From NCBI GenBank assembly GCA_905221605.1, contig CAJNDS010000047.1:620001-684000 (forward strand): DNA of 64,000 nucleotides, in the 5' to 3' direction. Numbering within the stretch: position 1 is the stretch's first letter; each line of letters begins with the position of its first letter. The position numbers and the translations under genes are program-made. Source of the stretch: Symbiodinium natans (lineage: Eukaryota > Sar > Dinophyceae > Suessiales > Symbiodiniaceae). The notes under the pieces are model-generated. The model was not told where the DNA came from. It searched no databases and saw only the letters and a program-made list of their open reading frames with translations. This document shows positions 52,207-60,687 of this stretch, piece by piece.

Positions 52207-52719
52207 CGAACATGGCAGGCCAAACTCATGTGACTACCCCACAGGCAGCGGAGAACCACGAGGCAACCTCCAGACACCAAGATCCCTGGAAAGCCCTTAC
52301 AAAAACTAGGGAGGGACTCAAGGAAAGAGAGGACCAAACAAAAAGCACAACACACAGGAGAGAAGAAGCAGAAAGGCGAGAAAAAACCAGTCAGGAGCGT
52401 TACAACCCTCTACACAATGGGTTCCTCGTTCAGTCAGCCAACCACCCTTAGCTTGAGCCAGGGCACAGCCAACGCGCAACCTGAAAAGGGATGCAGCATG
52501 TCATCGCAGGTGGCTGTTACTTGTGGCTGCAATGTGCTGCATGTACAAAGCAATGACCTGGAGACGATGGCATCCTTTACTTTGTCCGTGCACAGTAGTA
52601 GCACCAGAATGCAGGCGTACCTCGGTTGCTGGTCTGTTTGTAGCGGCAACACAAGGGCCGGCGCGCATAAATCGATTAAAATGGAAAAAAGGAAGGCACT
52701 CTCTACCCTGCCCCGACGA
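52207..52719 (-). other. Spacer between hydrolase-like ORF and Y3, copy 2
   Basis: Counterpart of 11,414-11,914, with a 12-bp insertion near 52,303 (acaaaaactagg) and a few substitutions. Nothing recognisable besides a purine-rich tract. Confidence 0.4.
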
Positions 52720-53706
52720 CTACTCCGGGAGCTCGATATGGTCCGCCAGCAGCCAATCAGGATCGCTCAGCAATGCAGGCCACACCACATGCTCCGGGTC
52801 CTTGCCGATAACCACCTGGCGGATTGTGAGGCCGGGGGCCCAGGGGTACTGCGTGCGTCCGTAGCCCTTGAAGGCGGTAAAGTGTGAGTCTTCGGAAAGG
52901 GCTTCTGTGACAGGAGGCACGCGATGATTGCCCCGCACCGAGTAGCCCATCCGAAGGTGGTGCTGAAAGGTCTCTACGTCCTTTCGTCCGCCATAGACTA
53001 AAATTCGTGTCTCCCCGCCCGTTGGGGCTGGCAGCAAAGAAGGCAGCCTAATGGGGCCCATGCAAACACAAGCCCGGAAGGTCGCATGGGCCTCGGAAAT
53101 TGCAATCTGGTAGGTGATGGTTCCTCCAGAGCCAAGGCCCATGAGATATGTGGGCAAGGAGATGCGAGGGCTCGCATCACGTTGGACGGCCAGTAGGAGC
53201 GGTAGAATTTCCATTGTATACACTGCCTTGGTCCAGGCAGCACCGTCAGGCATCCAGGCAGGCGGTGAGCCTGCTTGTCCCGCCACAGGCCATGCGCAGG
53301 CAGTGACGGCCTTTTTGAAAGCCAGGTTGCTCCACAGATACTCGATGGCCCCTTGCCAAGGCAGTGGGTGCATATTCTCCACATAGAAATGTCCACAACC
53401 AGGGAGGAGAAGCACTATCGAGTTGGGGAAGCCGGCATCCGCACTCGGCCGGGATACAACAAAGGGGAGGGTTGAACTGCCATGGCTCGCCGTAATCCAG
53501 GTGTTTTCACGCCCAGCTACGAGCGGAGGGGCGACCAATGGAGGAGGCTGCAGGTTCTCCAGGCCAAGGGGCTCTTGCAATGCCATGGCGAAGAAGAGGC
53601 AGCCTACCCAATTGATGGGGCAAGGTAGAGGAAGACTGGGCAGTCTTGCCTGAGAGCCGTGCCGTCCAGCGCAAAGAATGTCACACAACAACAAGCTTGC
53701 TCCCAA
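52720..53706 (-). CDS. Alpha/beta-hydrolase-like protein, copy 2
   Basis: 328 residues, the better preserved version. Same blocks as copy 1: VLLLPGCGHFY, YLMGLGSGGTI, TRILVYGGRKD. Its C-terminal half (TFQHHLRMGYSVRGNHRV...LTIRQVVIGKDPEHVVWPALL) stays in frame, whereas in copy 1 it is shifted. The GNHRV and DPEHVVWP blocks sit where a hydrolase's late Asp/His residues would be; I cannot assign them firmly. Upstream neighbour X2 is 178 bp away, downstream Y3 is 510 bp away. Confidence 0.55.
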   Translation of the reverse strand: MGASLLLCDILCAGRHGSQARLPSLPLPCPINWVGCLFFAMALQEPLGLENLQPPPLVAPPLVAGRENTWITASHGSSTLPFVVSRPSADAGFPNSIVLLLPGCGHFYVENMHPLPWQGAIEYLWSNLAFKKAVTACAWPVAGQAGSPPAWMPDGAAWTKAVYTMEILPLLLAVQRDASPRISLPTYLMGLGSGGTITYQIAISEAHATFRACVCMGPIRLPSLLPAPTGGETRILVYGGRKDVETFQHHLRMGYSVRGNHRVPPVTEALSEDSHFTAFKGYGRTQYPWAPGLTIRQVVIGKDPEHVVWPALLSDPDWLLADHIELPE

Positions 53707-53884
53707 CTTCCCCTGACTCAGCTCCCTTCAGTTGGAGACTACATCAGCAGTATAACATGATCAATGGTTACAACTTTCCAAATCGGTCAAGACAACAGCA
53801 TGACATTACAGGAATGCCGCATGACCATGGATAACGACCGATGTACTAGGCCGCCGTTTGTTCCGTATTCGCACAAGGTCAGCG

Positions 53885-54577
53885 TTAGATGTCACTATCC
53901 GAATGCCGATTGTCCTCAAGCAGATGCATGGTCTCGTCATCTAAATGCTCGAGAATGTCGGTAGCAATACGTTCATCGAGGAAGCACGCTACCCACTCCA
54001 GAATGACGGCATTATCATTGGGGACAGCATCGGACATCGCTTGCAAAAGCAAATTGACTTTATCGGCAGTGAAACGCCATGCAAGCAAAAGATGCTGCTC
54101 CAAATGCGCTTTTATGAGGTAAATTGGAAAATCTTCCTGGCTATGCACAATGATTGGCCTGGCCCAGGCTAAAAGGGCATTCTGCTGTGGTCCAGGCGGA
54201 CGTCTGAACATAGCCAGTAACGCCCCGTACTCCTGGGCAAGCTCGTTCCTCAAATCCTGCGAAAGATCTCGAAGGTGGTGTGCAAGCCAGGCACGATGAC
54301 CTCCAACAGAGTGCGCGAGTTCGGCCGCAGCAACCATGGCGCGGGTCCGTTGATTAGGACGTCCTTGGGCTGCCGAGGCATCGCGGATTCCTTGCAGTAC
54401 GAGGAGCTTGGTGAGCGATATCCAGCCAGCGCTACAAGTGTGGCCGTGGCCTGCGAGGATGGGCTCGCTGGAAAAGATCTCCGGGTGTTCGTAAGGGTAG
54501 CATCTTTCCCAGTCACTGTCGCCATCTCCATTGACAGCAGTGTAAAGGCTGCCACCAATGACCAACGAAGCAGCCAT
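53885..54577 (-). CDS. Module X2 (helical unknown), copy 2
   Basis: 230 residues. Includes the N-terminus missing from copy 1 (MAASLVIGGSLYTAVNG, likely a signal or hydrophobic segment, then an extended linker). The rest is Leu/Ala helical and paralogous to X1 (LLLAW block). Ends EDNRHSDSDI. Two palindromes lie upstream of its ATG. Confidence 0.5.
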   Translation of the reverse strand: MAASLVIGGSLYTAVNGDGDSDWERCYPYEHPEIFSSEPILAGHGHTCSAGWISLTKLLVLQGIRDASAAQGRPNQRTRAMVAAAELAHSVGGHRAWLAHHLRDLSQDLRNELAQEYGALLAMFRRPPGPQQNALLAWARPIIVHSQEDFPIYLIKAHLEQHLLLAWRFTADKVNLLLQAMSDAVPNDNAVILEWVACFLDERIATDILEHLDDETMHLLEDNRHSDSDI

Positions 54578-54997
54578 GCCGGGCAGTTAGTTCGGGGAGG
54601 GCAAGCGGGCGCCTGCTCCTGTGAGCCCTGGCGGCACAGAACAAGGGGGCAAGTTAGCGGGTAATACCATCACTCCTTTATGTTCGCGGCTGAGAGGGCT
54701 ATGAGCCACAGGAACAAACTGTCAATCCATGCGGGGGACTAGGGCGTGTGAGTGCGGGCGCACTCACGTACCCAACATCAAATCACTCCCGCACCCTCGC
54801 AAGATTCTCCGCAGGTAATACTCGGGAGCAAGGGAGCAACCCGAACGGGAGCTCCTGAGCCGCATCACCGAGCCCCTGCTCGGAAATTGCGGTGAGGGGT
54901 CACTGCTCGGAACGTAAATTGATCTACTGCCTTGAGAAGAGACGCAGGTTCCTACACCGCCGTGTGAGTGCGGGCGCACTCACGTGGTATGAGCAAC
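54578..54997 (-). promoter_or_regulatory. Spacer with two perfect GG-centred palindromes upstream of X2
   Basis: GTGAGTGCGGGCGCACTCAC (9-bp arms, GG centre) occurs at 54,748-54,767 and 54,964-54,983, 216 bp apart. Between them are further inverted repeats (cgggagc, gagcccctgctcgg). No ORF. Its layout matches the palindromes upstream of the DNMT gene although the arm sequence differs. The whole segment is deleted in copy 1. Confidence 0.55.
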
Positions 54998-55618
54998 TCA
55001 ACCGTCCTCCTCCACTTGCCCAGTGACTGGGGTCCTAGCCTGGCTAGAGGAGGGGAAGAGTATAGCATTGTTTCGCATTCGCGCGACACCCAAGTCCATC
55101 AATTCCGTAACATGAAGCTGCAATTTGAAATGGGTGCAGTTCACACGCACGACGGGCACAACACGCTGTGTACTGGCGAAGGTTGACGTCGATGTCACAA
55201 AACGCCTGCGCGATGCCCAAGCCCCGATGATACCTCCCCAGCGCCGACAAACAGCAGCCACTCTCGCGGTTTCCCTCAGGGACGGGAGGGCAACCCTATA
55301 ATTCTCGACTCCAGGAGCGACGTGAGGGAGGCGAGTATAACAACAACCCCAATTCGACTGTTGTTGCCGCCAGAGGTACACTTGTGGAGGCTCAGAGAGG
55401 CCTTCGCGCGGCTCTATAATTAACCACAGGCTCAAGCACACAGTGCACGCATCAAAGAGGATACAACGCAATGCATCCAATGGGCAGTCGTGAAGGTGTC
55501 TATCGCTGTGCCTGGAGGCGGGCCTACAGTAGGCCGACGTAGGGCTCAACTGCGAGACAATCACAAGCAGCGGAGCAAGACGTTCCATATGGATTTGAGG
55601 GCTGGATGCCTCAACCAT
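54998..55618 (-). CDS. Unassigned ORF between Y2 and X2, copy 2
   Basis: 206 residues, Arg/Ser/Cys-rich, no family recognised. A hydrophobic stretch (ACTVCLSLWLIIE) lies near residue 60. Two deletions in copy 1 remove most of it. May be a chance ORF in a long spacer. Confidence 0.25.
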   Translation of the reverse strand: MVEASSPQIHMERLAPLLVIVSQLSPTSAYCRPASRHSDRHLHDCPLDALRCILFDACTVCLSLWLIIEPREGLSEPPQVYLWRQQQSNWGCCYTRLPHVAPGVENYRVALPSLRETARVAAVCRRWGGIIGAWASRRRFVTSTSTFASTQRVVPVVRVNCTHFKLQLHVTELMDLGVARMRNNAILFPSSSQARTPVTGQVEEDG

Positions 55619-55815
55619 GTCAGTGATGCCTTCCTGAGGGGAAGGCGGTGGACTACCTCGGATCTACAGAGTTGACCTGAGCCAGCACTGCACAGCACCC
55701 ATGAAAAAGTCCCGCCAACACATTCCCTAGAATGCAAAACCGCGAAAGCAGTGTGAAACTGGAGAACAAGACCCTCATGCTTCCAAGGCCAAGCATTAGT
55801 GAAGGGGCGGGGTCC

Positions 55816-56145
55816 CTACTGCATTTTCAGGAGTATGTTTGCATTCGGAGCAAAAGCTCGGAGTACTGCCGACGCAGGACTCGCAACTGCCCCTTGTGAG
55901 TCGGCCAGGACAAAAGATCGACACTCGAGGTGCCCACTGCGTTCTCTCATCGCTTGCACGCATTTGACCATCAACAGGGACACAGGCCAGCTACAAGAAG
56001 CCAAAACAGGGCAAGGTAGGTCATTCCAATCGCTTGGGTTGAGGAGCTGCAGGTGCCAGGACGGCCAGCCAACAGTGACGGGTGGATGCGCAGCCCTTAC
56101 AGCCAGGAGATCATTGTAGGCATATACAGTGAACGGTGTGCCCAC
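55816..56145 (-). CDS. Module Y2, C-terminal part, copy 2
   Basis: 109 residues containing WPVGTPFTVYAY, an AHPPVTVG block and RSGHLECRSFVL, ending NILLKMQ as Y1 has RVLLKYK. It is the true C-terminus of Y2, separated from 56,154-57,227 by a 7-bp loss near 56,178 relative to copy 1. Confidence 0.6.
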   Translation of the reverse strand: MGTPFTVYAYNDLLAVRAAHPPVTVGWPSWHLQLLNPSDWNDLPCPVLASCSWPVSLLMVKCVQAMRERSGHLECRSFVLADSQGAVASPASAVLRAFAPNANILLKMQ

Positions 56146-56153
56146 CGGCCAAT

Positions 56154-57227
56154 CTACCAGGGCACAGCACGGAGGGACGGACTAAGTTGCGAAACAGCGA
56201 AGACCCCAAGGAGATCTGGCTGCAGGCGGTTCGGGCACAAAGCACATAAGGCAGGGAAAAGTTGAGTGGTAAGTTGGAGAGTATCCCCTTCAAGAGCTTC
56301 TTGTCGAAAGGGGGCAACGCACCAAACGATTTGAATCATACAGCCTTGATGTTGAGTAACGCGCACTAGGGTGAGATTGGCAACAAGGCCAGCATACCTT
56401 ACCCTACAACGAGAAGCTGCTTCACGGACTGACCAAGGGGCAGGCACGTGACGCTGCAAGGTGGACTGTGTGCGAGGCCATAGACTGCCACAGTGGCCCT
56501 CTGCCTGCGGGTGAGGAGAATCCATTTGGGCAGGCCAATGATGCTCATGAGCAAGTCGCCCGCCCAGGAGCTGCCTTGCAGGAGTTTGATTGGCAAAGTC
56601 AGCTGTAAACGGTGAACGCAGTCGGAGGAAGCGGAGGCTCGCGAGTGGGAAGTCTCCAACTGCATGGACGTCGTAAGTGCATTCGTCAAGAGGCGTGACT
56701 CCAAAGAACGCTCCGGCGTGTTCCCCCGTGGGAATCGCAAAGAAGGGCATTCCCCTCAGACCTTCCAAGAGAAGTCGGAACCAGTGCGAATTAACTGATG
56801 CAAGACAGGCCACAGACTGGATAGCCAATTGGCACCAATGAAGCATGTGCCAATGAAAGTCTAAGCCGCCCGAGACCTGGCTGATCTTTATTTCTTGTCT
56901 TAGGCTCCAACTAAGCCAAGCCTGGAAGGCATCAGCGGCATTTTCAGTGCCATGAACACTCTGCAATGGCAGGGCAAGAACAACCTTGATGTTGCAGAGA
57001 TCCACAAGAAGGCGTTGCGCGACTGACGATGTCAGTCTTTGCACAGGGTCCTCTCCATCTCCGCAAAGAGGAATTAGAGGGTCATTGCCTAGGACCAGCG
57101 TCAAGGCCACCGGGGACAAATCCAAGGACAGAGCTTGCGGCAGAGCAAGAGTACGGGCGTACTCAAGCTGCCTTGGGTCGCTGTCAAGGCAATCTTCCTC
57201 TGTTGACATGCTCAAGTTGGGCCGCAA
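56154..57227 (-). CDS. Module Y2, N-terminal part, copy 2
   Basis: 357 residues, same as copy 1 residues 1-345, then off frame because of a 7-bp deletion (gggacgg against gggacaggtaggtg). Joined to the ORF at 55,816, it would give a Y-type module of about 460 residues, matching Y1. Confidence 0.6.
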   Translation of the reverse strand: MRPNLSMSTEEDCLDSDPRQLEYARTLALPQALSLDLSPVALTLVLGNDPLIPLCGDGEDPVQRLTSSVAQRLLVDLCNIKVVLALPLQSVHGTENAADAFQAWLSWSLRQEIKISQVSGGLDFHWHMLHWCQLAIQSVACLASVNSHWFRLLLEGLRGMPFFAIPTGEHAGAFFGVTPLDECTYDVHAVGDFPLASLRFLRLRSPFTADFANQTPARQLLGGRLAHEHHWPAQMDSPHPQAEGHCGSLWPRTQSTLQRHVPAPWSVREAASRCRVRYAGLVANLTLVRVTQHQGCMIQIVWCVAPFRQEALEGDTLQLTTQLFPALCALCPNRLQPDLLGVFAVSQLSPSLRAVPW

Positions 57228-57372
57228 GGCAACGAGTCGTATAGTGTGGCGGCAGGAAAGTGACGTCGCGGGGCAGCCTCAGACTCCCATGAGCCAAAGC
57301 ACTACTACGCTAGTGTGAGCCAAAAGGCGGCAAGAAGGCGTTACCAATGCAGCAAAGCCAGCCGTCCTAGCA

Positions 57373-58725
57373 TCAAAGTAGGCTGTGGGAGGCGGAGACC
57401 AATCTAAACAGGTGACCTTCGAAGGTGAGGCACTTGTACTTAAGAAGCACCCTCGCATCCTCATGGAACGCTGTTTGGATTTTGGTGCACGTGTCCGCAA
57501 CAAAGCCCTGTTCATCGCAAAGTACGAAAGCCCGACTTTCAAGGTAACCACTCCGTTGCCGCATGTGTTGCACAATTAGTATTTGCAGCATTAGGACCGG
57601 CAGCATTGGATCGATTGTGAGATTGAGAGGGAGCATCCCATCAGGCGGATTGACAATACAGAGGCGCCTACTAAAGTAAGACCCTACCAGGACCGGATGC
57701 GCCTCTACCATGTGCTCAAAGGAGGGGAAGGCAACAGCAATAAAGACCGTGCCAACAGGCCAATCAACAAGAAAGCTGACTAGAGGGACAGCAAAAGTCA
57801 GTCCCTGGACAACTACTTGGATTTGCACCAGATTGAGATCAAGTCGGAAGGCCATGTTTTCCAGGAGGAGCGGAAGAAGTTCAGCGCCTAGTTGGGTAGA
57901 GTCGAGGAGGTACCACTCTCCGTGCGTGTAGGGTGAGCAACACATGGTGTACTTGAGCATACATCCAAACTCGAGTCCAACTTCAACGAGGACGAAGGTG
58001 GCGATTTGGCCAACGAAAGCACAGGTCGCACCAAGACCCTGTTCGTGAAAGGCGCAGGCCGTTTGGGTGGTGAACTGGTACTCTTGCACTCGTGGCGCAC
58101 CGGTGCCATTCTCGGCTGGGAGGGGCCCAGAGGGGCGTTTAAGAACGCCAGGCCAAAAACCATGGTGGGTGGCACGAGCAAGCAGGGTGGGAGGTGACCT
58201 TTGGTATGCGAGAAGAGGTGCATGAAGACGGAAAACAGGCAGACAGGACAGCGAGCTCAACCGAAGAAAAAACACCTCGTAGCTGCCCAGGGTGGTAGTG
58301 GCAATTCTGCAAGATGCATGCAATGTTACCGGGAGCGCAATTATATACGCCTGCCCGATGTGGCCAGCAAGTACATTATGCCACGCCACACTCACTGAAC
58401 CCATAGCGCGCAGAGTTTGCAACCCCCATTGCTGCCACTCAAGGCATCCGCATCCATCTATCTCCCTTAACTGGAGGGCAAGTCCCTTGGACCAACAGCT
58501 GTGGATAAGCTGGAGAGCAGCCCCAACCAATTCGGAGGACTTTACATCGGCATCCAAGTGTGCACGAATCGAGACCGTGCCAGCCAGCTGCATAATGCAA
58601 AAGGCGATACTGGACTCCACGGTGCAGAATTTGTTGTCATACGAGAAGAGGCAGGGCGAAGTATGGATGGAAGAGCCAAGAATCTTCCTAAGATGATCCG
58701 GCGCCAAATCCAGACAGAAGGCCAT
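57373..58725 (-). CDS. Module Y1 (unknown), copy 2
   Basis: 450 residues, three or fewer residue differences from copy 1 by eye (for example NR to NK, HRC to HSC). Intact in both copies, which supports a real protein. See copy 1 for the shared blocks. Confidence 0.6.
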   Translation of the reverse strand: MAFCLDLAPDHLRKILGSSIHTSPCLFSYDNKFCTVESSIAFCIMQLAGTVSIRAHLDADVKSSELVGAALQLIHSCWSKGLALQLREIDGCGCLEWQQWGLQTLRAMGSVSVAWHNVLAGHIGQAYIIALPVTLHASCRIATTTLGSYEVFFLRLSSLSCLPVFRLHAPLLAYQRSPPTLLARATHHGFWPGVLKRPSGPLPAENGTGAPRVQEYQFTTQTACAFHEQGLGATCAFVGQIATFVLVEVGLEFGCMLKYTMCCSPYTHGEWYLLDSTQLGAELLPLLLENMAFRLDLNLVQIQVVVQGLTFAVPLVSFLVDWPVGTVFIAVAFPSFEHMVEAHPVLVGSYFSRRLCIVNPPDGMLPLNLTIDPMLPVLMLQILIVQHMRQRSGYLESRAFVLCDEQGFVADTCTKIQTAFHEDARVLLKYKCLTFEGHLFRLVSASHSLL

Positions 58726-58821
58726 TGCGCGGGTTAAGGGTCAGTGCTCCCATAACGAGCGCTTGAGCAAAATAACTGTCACGCATGTGCCAACTATATT
58801 CGGATGGGGAGGGGTAGGTGA

Positions 58822-59085
58822 TCACAATGTTAGCAGTGATCTAACAACGAAGCAAATAACAGAGGAGCACGTAAAGGTACGAGTACCATAAGCGGCAATA
58901 AAGCCCACCGAGCACAAAGTACAAGGGGCAACCACACCCTCACTCAGTGGACACATTGGCACATAGCTCCACTGTCTGCGAACAGATGGCCAAAGTGAGG
59001 TGGGTCCAGCCAGGGGCATTAAAGCCAATAACGTGGCTCTGGATCTATTGTGTGAGAAGAAACAAGGTATGACTACCACGGCCAA
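58822..59085 (-). CDS. Small hydrophobic ORF between X1 and Y1, copy 2
   Basis: 87 residues, same start as in copy 1 (MAVVVIPCFF), overlapping the X1 stop by 13 bp, with a six-residue extension (RSLLTL). Possible small membrane protein; may be chance. Confidence 0.25.
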   Translation of the reverse strand: MAVVVIPCFFSHNRSRATLLALMPLAGPTSLWPSVRRQWSYVPMCPLSEGVVAPCTLCSVGFIAAYGTRTFTCSSVICFVVRSLLTL

Positions 59086-59678
59086 AAGAAGTGATAGGGG
59101 AATTGTTCACACTCACACAGTTCACGGGCAATGACTGTTGCTCTTGGCATTAAGACCTGGAGCAATGCCTCTACCCTACCCCATCCAGTTTTGTGCCCGA
59201 TTAAAGCCCCGACAACTCGTGAAGACGACTTGGGGGTCAAAGAAAAGTGCTCCGAAAGTGATTGGGCAAGCGCACGTTCTCCAACGCACGAGATGGCACG
59301 GAGATTTGGTGCACTTATTTTCCATAGCATTGACACGGTAGCGCGAGGTTGAGTGGCAGCGTCCAGCCTTGCAATGACTTCAATGAGAGTCCATGCAAGT
59401 AGGAGTTTTTCCTCATCCAGATCTTCGACAATCTCGTGAATGATCAGTGGATTACCAAAGGAGACGCCTCGATATAAACGATCCTTATGGTACGGGGAGA
59501 GGGCTTCGTTCGACTTGCTTTCCTCTAAGAGAGCCACGAGGATCGCTCCCGCTGCAGCAGGGAGAACTGTGAGTTCGAAGTCAGCTGTGCTGGAATGACT
59601 ACCAATGGCTTCATGGTAACGCCAAGCCAGGAGGCAGCGTGTGGCGGCCAGCATGTTTGGTTGTGCCCGGGCGTTCAC
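59073..59678 (-). CDS. Module X1 (helical unknown), copy 2, intact
   Basis: 201 residues, Leu/Ala helical, ending HFFWPW. Contains PLIIHEIVEDL and KLLLAWTLIEV, matching X2's PIIVH and HLLLAWRFTA. The listed start is GTG; MLAATRCLL is the first ATG. Lies 68 bp after the stop of the palm/RNase H ORF. Confidence 0.55.
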   Translation of the reverse strand: MNARAQPNMLAATRCLLAWRYHEAIGSHSSTADFELTVLPAAAGAILVALLEESKSNEALSPYHKDRLYRGVSFGNPLIIHEIVEDLDEEKLLLAWTLIEVIARLDAATQPRATVSMLWKISAPNLRAISCVGERALAQSLSEHFSLTPKSSSRVVGALIGHKTGWGRVEALLQVLMPRATVIARELCECEQFPYHFFWPW

Positions 59679-59746
59679 AACTGGTCTGAGCCAAAGGTGC
59701 CGCCATCACGAAAGAGGGAGGGTGGTTGAAATGGGGACTACACGCA

Positions 59747-60451
59747 TCACAACGAGGGGGGTGTTACCCACAATCCCCTACGCGGAACAGCTGTAACATC
59801 AACGCGTCTCCTTTTATCGTCTCTTTGCCTCTCGACCTCTAGTATATCCTGAACTTCCAGGATAAGGCGCTTGGACACCCTGTTGGTGGTTGCCTTTAGG
59901 CGCTTTGGGAGAGCAGGGCTATGACACGCGATACCCGCAGCGTTTAACGCATCAACTGCCGCATTAAATTCACTCTTCGTGGTGGTAATAGCAAAGACAT
60001 CTTGTAGGTTAGCAAATTCCTGGTTAGGTGTGACCTGTGGATGACAGTGCTGCCCCACCTGGATGAGCTGAACCAACGCTTCAGTAGCCCCTTCGATGAA
60101 GGGCGAAACTGCGTTTCTATTCTTGACGTACACCCCGTCATGTACCCAAAGCACTGTGCCTGCGCAGTACGGGAGCATTGCAGCGAGCCCTTTTCGCATT
60201 ACGAAGCTTTCCGCAGCTTCAAGTGCAAAAGTTGCCCAATTCCTGTTGTTGACCCTTGCATCCGGTTGGTAAAAAGGGATTCCTTGCTGGATCATAACCT
60301 GGAGGGTAGCTTTAGCCTGCACCAAATGTGCAAGAAAACTTGCCAAGGCAGGGGGGATGGCATAAGCAGCAATACTACCTTCATAAACATGCCGAAGGAA
60401 AGCATTGCTGTCCATTCCAACTGCTCTTTGCAACAAGTGCTTGGTTTGCAC
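59747..60451 (-). CDS. C-terminal part of RNase H/palm-like ORF, copy 2, cut by a LINE
   Basis: 234 residues, equal to the end of 17,450-21,010. Retains the KHLLQRAVG block and LWVHDGVYV but not the upstream EIDMKGAHY or RNase H. Homology to copy 1 stops at 60,451, where plus-strand LINE sequence begins. Confidence 0.75.
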   Translation of the reverse strand: MQTKHLLQRAVGMDSNAFLRHVYEGSIAAYAIPPALASFLAHLVQAKATLQVMIQQGIPFYQPDARVNNRNWATFALEAAESFVMRKGLAAMLPYCAGTVLWVHDGVYVKNRNAVSPFIEGATEALVQLIQVGQHCHPQVTPNQEFANLQDVFAITTTKSEFNAAVDALNAAGIACHSPALPKRLKATTNRVSKRLILEVQDILEVERQRDDKRRRVDVTAVPRRGLWVTPPSL

Positions 60452-60687
60452 AGCCTCAAATCAGACGTTAGCGGCCGAATACCGGTCGATCCACAAATAG
60501 TCCGCTTTGCTGGGGTACTGCGCACGGCTCGGCAGTGCCTGCAGAAGCGGCTCCTTGCTTTGAACAGCTCGTAGCTTTTGCTCTTGCTGGCGGTGGGCAC
60601 ACTCGCGTGTCTCATTCCGCTGTTCGTCTTCGGTGCGCCTTTAGGGCATTTTCGCACCTCCCCCATTTGCCGCGCCTTTAAGGCATC
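60452..60687 (+). other. LINE 5' untranslated region
   Basis: 236 bp without an ORF. Contains TGCGCCTTTAGGGC (60,634) and GCGCCTTTAAGGC (60,672), two of four occurrences of this palindromic phrase in the element. The start codon at 60,688 follows directly. Confidence 0.6.

Larger units (their letters stand above)
39156..60451 (-). mobile_element. Composite methyltransferase retroelement, copy 2 (5' part beyond the LINE at 60,452)
   Basis: Same gene order as copy 1 from the palm-like C-terminus (60,451) through X1, Y1, Y2, X2, hydrolase-like, Y3, then the helicase protein and the 842-residue ORF that copy 1 loses to copia-1. The right boundary is the LINE junction at 60,451/60,452; whether copy 2 resumes beyond that LINE cannot be seen. 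The left end is placed tentatively at the A11 run. Confidence 0.5.
50096..60451 (-). repeat. Long duplication, copy 2 (partner 10,311-18,154)
   Basis: See copy 1 for differences. For the two large deletions copy 2 is the ancestral state: the sequence missing from copy 1 carries the Y2 C-terminus, which is homologous to Y1. For the 1,058-bp copia patch and the 7-bp loss in Y2, copy 1 is ancestral. Confidence 0.93.

Noticed and set aside
52857-52876. A second spliced-leader-like word (CCGTAGCCCTT) in the plus strand
   Set aside because: Only about ten bases match, it is inside the hydrolase-like coding region, and copy 1 has a variant (CCGTAGTCCTT). Coincidence.
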